NCBI RefSeq assembly: GCF_001690275.1
Contig: NZ_LZGW01000052.1
Span: forward strand, 62,001 to 126,000
DNA: 64,000 nt
Reading direction: 5' to 3'
Source: Gilliamella sp. WF3-4
GTDB taxonomy: Bacteria; Pseudomonadota; Gammaproteobacteria; Enterobacterales; Orbaceae
Part shown: positions 59,787-64,000 of the stretch, in pieces
How the letters are laid out: every line of letters starts with the position of its first letter
How positions within the stretch are numbered: the first letter of the stretch is position 1
Made by a program: the position numbers and the translations under genes
The notes under the pieces: generated by a model
What the model was told of the DNA's origin: nothing
What the model saw: only the letters and a program-made list of their open reading frames with translations
Databases searched by the model: none

Positions 59787-60146
59787 CTACTTATAACATA
59801 CTTCACATTGACCAATTACATCAAACACATGATCATAAGTACTTAAGATATAATGTTCATCACATTCGGTATCAAATACTTTATCAAAACAAGATTTTTT
59901 TACCAGTTGATATTTTGATTCATCAATCATCGTAATCGTTAAACTTTTTATATCTTTGAACTTAAAATAAACTAAAACTTCACCACTTAGCCCATTATTT
60001 AATTGACAAAAAGATAAATCAAGAGAAGTTACTACCTCTAGTTCCAGAGGATACATATCTAATATGACATTTTTTAGAATAAAGGCATCTCTTCCATATA
60101 CTTCACCATATAGAGTCTTAATAGCCTGATTATTTATTGTTAGCAC
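59787..60146 (-). CDS. Hypothetical soluble protein
   Basis: A 119-residue protein (MLTINNQAIKTLYGEVYGRD...) with strand-rich pattern and four Cys, including the terminal GQCEVCYK. The composition and size fit an immunity-type protein, but the family is not recognised. Confidence 0.45.
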   Translation of the reverse strand: MLTINNQAIKTLYGEVYGRDAFILKNVILDMYPLELEVVTSLDLSFCQLNNGLSGEVLVYFKFKDIKSLTITMIDESKYQLVKKSCFDKVFDTECDEHYILSTYDHVFDVIGQCEVCYK

Positions 60147-60234
60147 CTTACTTTTATCCTTGCTTATCCATTTTTGTTAAAATTATTAGATATCATACAA
60201 TTTTTTTAAGGATCAGGATAAGGTAAAATCAAAA

Positions 60235-60473
60235 ATGGTTAAACTTTATCTGCAAAAAAAAATCACACAGTAATTTAGCCGAAGAATATGATCTGGCATC
60301 CCTGCACTTTAGATCACTAAATAAATCAAGCAAAGTGTCTCATTCAAACCTACAGATCATCACAACCAGAAGAAAATAATCTGTTTGCATTACACAAAAA
60401 GCTTAAACAGTTGCAAATGGGAAATGGCATCCTAAATGCAAACCAATATCGTTATTCTGGTTACCTTATATAA
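60235..60473 (+). pseudogene. Relic of an IS3-family OrfA
   Basis: Broken frames retain the pattern of an IS3 OrfA: SNLAEEYDLASLHFRSLNK (helix-turn-helix remnant) and, in a stretch open to a stop at 60471, EENNLFALHKKLKQLQMGNG then ILNAN, matching the usual EN-LRKKLKQLEMENDILKKA zipper. Nothing of OrfB follows. The other bases of the 60147-60760 gap show no gene. Confidence 0.4.
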
Positions 60474-60760
60474 CTACTTAGAGGGCATTAAGAAATTAGG
60501 TTCATATTGTCAGGCTATTCTCCTCCTGTAGAATTTAACAAATCGCTTCTCTCTTAATTTTTTGTTTGCAAATGAGTTGCCATTCCAAAATATTGTAAAT
60601 TTTATCTTACTTGTTCCTATGCTTATGCCCATAACAATTACCATACATAATTATAGAGTTAAATTCTATATGCTTGACAACACTTATGATCTTTGCATAA
60701 TTGCAATCTAACATAAAATTAAATGATGATTTATGCCAATATTTTAATAAGGATTTATCA

Positions 60761-61225
60761 ATGGAAAAAATACTAAAGATAGGTGTTGCCTCTTTGGTTT
60801 TAATTGGCGCTTTGCACACTGCTAATGCCTATGAAATTACTTGTCCAATAGCGGTGAAAGTTAAATCTGCTCAATTTGATATTGATAGTGCTCCTGATGG
60901 TTGGGAAGTTTCAGAAAAAAGAAATGAGCGTAAAGTACTTAATGTCGCAGGTATTTATTCCGATAAACCTGTTAAATTAATTCAATTAAAACCTGAAGTA
61001 GGTATTATTGATGGCAAAAAATATGAGTCGACTTGGAGTGTTAATACCATTTATGATAATGAGGGTAACTGGATTAGCTGTGGCTATAATAGCGACGAAG
61101 TGCAATTAATAAAGAAAATCGATCCATCAATGAAAAGCTGCTGGATGACTAGTTCAAAAGATCAATTCGATAATCCTCAAATTGTATTTAAATGCAGCAC
61201 GAGTGAATTACAAGAAATTCATTAA
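60761..61225 (+). CDS. STY0301-like exported protein
   Basis: A 154-residue protein with a signal peptide (ILKIGVASLVLIGALHT, cleavage after ANA). The mature part starts with ITCPIAVKVKSAQFDIDSAP followed by DGWEVSEK, then NVAGIYSDKPVKLIQLKPE, STWSVNTI, GNWISCGYNS and MKSCWMTSSK, the Cys/Trp pattern of the small STY0301 family of unknown function. A longer frame from 60701 is rejected since ATG 60761 has AAGGA and gives the signal peptide. Confidence 0.7.
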   Translation: MEKILKIGVASLVLIGALHTANAYEITCPIAVKVKSAQFDIDSAPDGWEVSEKRNERKVLNVAGIYSDKPVKLIQLKPEVGIIDGKKYESTWSVNTIYDNEGNWISCGYNSDEVQLIKKIDPSMKSCWMTSSKDQFDNPQIVFKCSTSELQEIH

Positions 61226-61572
61226 GCCTATAACTAATTTTCACTCGTAGTAAAAGATTAGTCGAGTGACAAGCTATAAACTATTTCCCGAAAAATGCAA
61301 AATCAAATTTGAATGTAGAAAAATATCAGCTCATTAAACAAAATTAATATAGCAAGCGGTGAAAAACGATGTTTTATCTGTATTAAAGCGCTTTATTAAA
61401 CGCCATTTTTTTGTTAATGGCAAGCGCAACATAATGAGACAGAAAGCTAAATCTGAGTTTCTAAGAGGCTAAAAGTTAGAAATAATTAAACTAAACAGAT
61501 AATTGCAAGAAGAAAAGGATAACAACTCAATAAGGCTAAAACTGTTATTTCTTCAAGGGACATAAATGCTTA
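61226..61572. other. Gap without recognised genes
   Basis: AT-rich DNA between two small unknown genes. A weak inverted repeat AAGCGCTTTATTAAACGCC occurs near 61385, without a T-run. Confidence 0.4.
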
Positions 61573-61791
61573 TCAAAAAAGCTTAAAATAAGTATAAAAC
61601 GACGAAAGATAATAAAGAGAAATATAACTGCAAAATAGTACTATTGCTAATATTGTACAGATAAACTTTAAAAATTTATTTTTACATGCAAAAACGATAA
61701 TTATACTCAATACAAAAACAGCCAAATACACCCACCAAAAAACAATCAGCGATAATAAAAACATATCAATAATATTTAGTGGCATAGTCAT
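61573..61791 (-). CDS. Hypothetical small membrane protein
   Basis: A 72-residue, strongly hydrophobic protein with two or three membrane segments (MFLLSLIVFWWVYLAVFVL, FICTILAIVLFCSYISLYYL). It lies 46 bp beyond the tRNA gene's 3' end on the same strand. AT-rich hydrophobic frames arise by chance, so the call is modest. Confidence 0.4.
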   Translation of the reverse strand: MTMPLNIIDMFLLSLIVFWWVYLAVFVLSIIIVFACKNKFLKFICTILAIVLFCSYISLYYLSSFYTYFKLF

Positions 61792-61836
61792 AAACGCCCT
61801 TGTTTATTAAATATAAAAATTAGATAAATCATATAA

Positions 61837-61913
61837 TGGTGGCCCCTACTGGACTTGAACCAGTGACCAATCGATTATGAGTCGACTGCTCTGACCAACT
61901 GAGCTAAGGGGCC
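61837..61913 (-). tRNA. ileX: tRNA-Ile2 (CAU anticodon, lysidine-modified)
   Basis: A 77-nt tRNA with encoded CCA. Acceptor GGCCCC pairs with GGGGCC; the D-arm is AGCTCAGTTGGTCAGAGC, the anticodon loop CTCATAA, and the T-arm contains GGTTCAAGTCC. The anticodon is CAU. The acceptor and anticodon stems match the E. coli minor isoleucine tRNA (ileX) rather than either methionine tRNA: C34 would be changed to lysidine by TilS so that it reads AUA. In this AT-rich genome AUA codons are common, so it should matter. Confidence 0.93.
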
Positions 61914-61946
61914 ATTTCGGCGTGCTACTAAGTTAGTAGGGTTGCG

Positions 61947-61975
61947 ATTATAATAGAGTTAAATCTAATTTGCTA
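61947..61975 (-). promoter_or_regulatory. Promoter of tRNA-Ile2
   Basis: TAGCAA, 17 bp, TATAAT reading leftwards, then a GC-containing discriminator (CGCAACCC). The tRNA 5' end is 34 bp downstream of the -10. Confidence 0.6.
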
Positions 61976-62133
61976 TAATTAATTAATAAACCAGGTTAGT
62001 TTGATTATTTCTTAATCTGAAATGTGTTTATAAAGTTTTCCTCTCGCTTAATTACTAATATTTTTTGCTTAATGAAACTGATACAATAACTTGGTTCATT
62101 ATTATTTTTTATTATATTGGCTAAGGAAATATT

Positions 62134-62493
62134 ATGTCTATCAAAAAATCAGTATTTGTTGGTGTTGTAATATTAGCAACTTTGCTTTTAAGTGCGTGTA
62201 GTAGCGATAAATATCAACCGACTGCTGCTGGTCGCCAAGTCCAATTTATTGATACTAAGCCTGCAGATTCTTGCCAGTTTTTGGGGAAAACAGAGGGGCG
62301 TCGTAGCAGTTTCTTTTCTGGACTTAAAACACATAGTGAACTTATTCGCGATGCGGCATCAGAACTTATGAACAAAGCGGCTACGATGGGTGGTAATGTG
62401 ATTTATAATGCGCAAGATACTTCCATGCAATATATTTCGGATATTGCACCAACAGATGCGGTTATGGTTGGTGAAGTATATAGTTGCAAATAG
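62134..62493 (+). CDS. DUF4156 lipoprotein
   Basis: A 119-residue lipoprotein, signal peptide VFVGVVILATLLLSACSSDK with lipobox LSAC. The mature part has VQFIDTKPADSCQFLGKTEG, a central helix LIRDAASELMNKAATMGGNV and a C-terminal VMVGEVYSCK, as in YjeI-type DUF4156 proteins. Function unknown. AAGGAAA precedes the ATG. Confidence 0.8.
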   Translation: MSIKKSVFVGVVILATLLLSACSSDKYQPTAAGRQVQFIDTKPADSCQFLGKTEGRRSSFFSGLKTHSELIRDAASELMNKAATMGGNVIYNAQDTSMQYISDIAPTDAVMVGEVYSCK

Positions 62494-62501
62494 GGCTAGT
62501 T

Positions 62502-62539
62502 AATTAAAAAAGGGAGGTCTTACCTTTCCTTTTTTAATT
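62502..62539. terminator. Bidirectional terminator between the DUF4156 gene and serC
   Basis: AATTAAAAAAGGGAGG, 5-nt loop, CCTTTCCTTTTTTAATT: a long stem with one mismatch and A/T runs on both sides. Confidence 0.88.
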
Positions 62540-62561
62540 GGCGTCACTACTTGTATAGCTT

Positions 62562-63647
62562 TTAGCTATTTTGCTTTTCAAATTGCTGCATAAAGTCAAT
62601 TAAATAATTGACCCCTTCTTGATCCATGGCGTTATAAATTGATGCACGCATTCCTCCGGCAATTCGATGCCCTTTAATACCAATAATGTTAGCTTGGCTT
62701 GCTTCGCTTACAAATTTTTTATCTAGCTCTTCATTTGGCGATAAGAAAGTTACATTCATAATTGATCTGTTAGCGGTTGCAACAGTATTTCGGTAAAAAT
62801 TAGATTGGTCGATATATTGGTATAGCGATTGTGCTTTGGCTTGGTTACGTTGCTGCATGGCTTTTAGCCCACCAAGATTTTTTATCCATTTAAACACTAA
62901 CCCCGACAAGTACCATGCAAAGGTAGGTGGTGTATTAAACATAGAATCGTTATCCATTAAAATTTTGTAATCTAATATTGATGGTAAGATTTTTTGTGCA
63001 TGACCGATTAGATCTTCACGCACAATAACAATAGTAATACCTGATGGACCAATGTTTTTTTGGGCACCCGCATAAATGATACCATATCGGCTTATATCAA
63101 TTGGTTGTGATAATATGCATGATGATAGATCGGCAACGACTGTTTTATTACCAAAATTTGGCTCTTCAAAAATTTCAATACCATCAATTGTTTCGTTGGG
63201 ACAATAGTGTACATAAGCGGAATCATCATTTAATTGCCATTCAGACATAGGTTTGATAACGGTTAATCCATTTTGCTTTATGACCACATTTTGCTCGTGA
63301 ATTTGGCAATATTTACTGGCTTCTTTGGCAGCACACTGGCTCCAATAACCGCTATTGATATAGTCTGCATTGGTTTTATTGCCTAAAATATTTAATGGCA
63401 CTGCGGCAAATTGTGCTCTAGCACCACCTTGGCAATAGAGAATTTTGTAATTATTAGGGATATCTAATATTTCACGCAGGTCGTTAGAAGCGTCAACAGC
63501 ACAGGCATCAAAATCTTTACCTCTATGACTCAATTCCATCACCGATGCACCTGTATTATGCCAATTCAATAACTCAGCTTGAACTTGTTTTAATACATCT
63601 GCAGGTAATTTTGCAGGACCTGCACTAAAGTTATAACTTTTACTCAT
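62562..63647 (-). CDS. serC: Phosphoserine aminotransferase
   Basis: A 361-residue class V PLP aminotransferase for serine (and pyridoxal phosphate) synthesis, length as in E. coli (362). Seen are the N-terminal [38 protein letters not shown], the PLP-binding Lys in [13 protein letters not shown] (about residue 197) and [19 protein letters not shown], with a final [11 protein letters not shown]. Monocistronic here; aroA does not follow as it does in E. coli. Confidence 0.97.
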   Translation of the reverse strand: MSKSYNFSAGPAKLPADVLKQVQAELLNWHNTGASVMELSHRGKDFDACAVDASNDLREILDIPNNYKILYCQGGARAQFAAVPLNILGNKTNADYINSGYWSQCAAKEASKYCQIHEQNVVIKQNGLTVIKPMSEWQLNDDSAYVHYCPNETIDGIEIFEEPNFGNKTVVADLSSCILSQPIDISRYGIIYAGAQKNIGPSGITIVIVREDLIGHAQKILPSILDYKILMDNDSMFNTPPTFAWYLSGLVFKWIKNLGGLKAMQQRNQAKAQSLYQYIDQSNFYRNTVATANRSIMNVTFLSPNEELDKKFVSEASQANIIGIKGHRIAGGMRASIYNAMDQEGVNYLIDFMQQFEKQNS

Positions 63648-63814
63648 AACAATTCACTTTAATCCATTCAAAAAAGAATTCTATTTTTACACCGTCTTAA
63701 CAGATATACAATCAGATTTTTTAAGAAAAAGATGCATACGTCTATACCCTTTGGCTATTTTATCTCTGTAATCAAAAACTATTGCTTTATATGGCATTAT
63801 TGATTTAATTGATA

Positions 63815-63840
63815 TAAAAATACCGGCAAATGCCGGCATA
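63815..63840 (-). terminator. Rho-independent terminator of argH
   Basis: ATGCCGGCA, short loop, TGCCGGTATTTTTAT on the minus strand, 23 bp after the argH stop. Confidence 0.85.
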
Positions 63841-63862
63841 GTTATGAAGAAGAGTGAAAAGG

Positions 63863-64000
63863 CTAGGATAATTGTTGCTTTGCATTTTTAATTGCTAATT
63901 TAACTTGTTGTGGTGAAACCCCGCCTTTAGCGCAACGTTTGGCTAAGCATGATTCTAACGATAATATTGAATAAACGTCATTACCAATGACAGGGCTAAA
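63863..64000 (-). CDS. argH: Argininosuccinate lyase, C-terminal end
   Basis: The last 45 codons of a gene that enters from the right edge: [20 protein letters not shown], then [20 protein letters not shown]. The [12 protein letters not shown] block is the conserved C-terminal signature of ArgH, the enzyme that splits argininosuccinate into arginine and fumarate. Stop TAG at 63863-63865. Confidence 0.9.
   Translation of the reverse strand, partial: FSPVIGNDVYSILSLESCLAKRCAKGGVSPQQVKLAIKNAKQQLS

Noticed and set aside
59582-59815. 77-codon minus-strand frame starting at TTG
   Set aside because: It overlaps the end of the 59787-60146 gene in another frame and has no recognisable start signal. 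A frameshifted extension of that gene is possible but could not be supported.

Overview
The window is AT-rich chromosomal DNA from a gammaproteobacterium. The LPS inner-core genes (hldD-waaF-waaC), tamB, cmoM, srmB, trmA, ribB with an FMN riboswitch, potFGHI, ecotin, ydiK, pssA, guaB, ubiG, htpG, serC and argH all look enterobacterial in family but diverged. Small intergenic spacers, low GC, PTS-based beta-glucoside and fructose uptake and several IS3-family relics suggest a host-associated member of a lineage such as the Orbaceae (Gilliamella-like gut symbionts). That assignment is an inference from memory of gene content, not from a search.

Layout. 1-8.3 kb: 3' end of tamB, a stand-alone mnmD, plsC-cmoM, then hldD-waaF-waaC plus a small unknown gene. 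8.3-10.4 kb: a CusRS-type two-component pair facing the other way, followed by an intergenic region that carries a probable small RNA. 10.7-17 kb: trmA, srmB, a 2-Cys peroxiredoxin, a paired SMR exporter, a truncated lipoprotein esterase, and ribB under an FMN riboswitch. 17.1-21.7 kb: a potFGHI putrescine importer whose two permeases carry extra N-terminal membrane segments. 22-32 kb: lipoprotein ecotin, ydiK, pssA, guaB, ubiG, an NSS transporter, and htpG behind a sigma-32-like promoter. 31.9-38.8 kb: a beta-glucoside regulon (licT/bglG antiterminator, bglF, bglA, OprD-like porin, exported histidine phosphatase) with two RAT antiterminators and CRP-like sites.

39-46.5 kb is accessory: ogt, several unknown proteins, a SUKH immunity-type protein, a DUF1161 protein, IS3-family relics, and a fructose-type PTS whose EIIBC gene is cut by an IS end. 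46.7-58.5 kb: a PuuP/PlaP-like putrescine permease behind an attenuator-like leader, an HPr-like protein resembling Firmicute HPr, a five-gene ynbABCD-like phospholipid cluster with an extra membrane protein, queH, and an HlyD plus two ABC-2 permeases with no ATPase gene. 58.8-64 kb: small unknown proteins, another IS3 relic, an STY0301-like protein, tRNA-Ile2(CAU), a DUF4156 lipoprotein, serC and the 3' end of argH.

How they fit together: putrescine uptake is represented twice (PotFGHI and a PuuP-type permease). Envelope lipid and LPS work is represented by plsC, pssA, hldD/waaFC, tamB and the ynb cluster. tRNA wobble modification recurs (mnmD, cmoM, trmA, queH, and an Ile2 tRNA that needs lysidine). 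No CRISPR array, rRNA, prophage or origin was seen. The strongest candidates for something not well described are the ynb-like cluster with its extra gene, the bgl regulon with a second RAT in front of a porin and periplasmic phosphatase, the orphan small RNA, and the ATPase-less ABC-2 pair.
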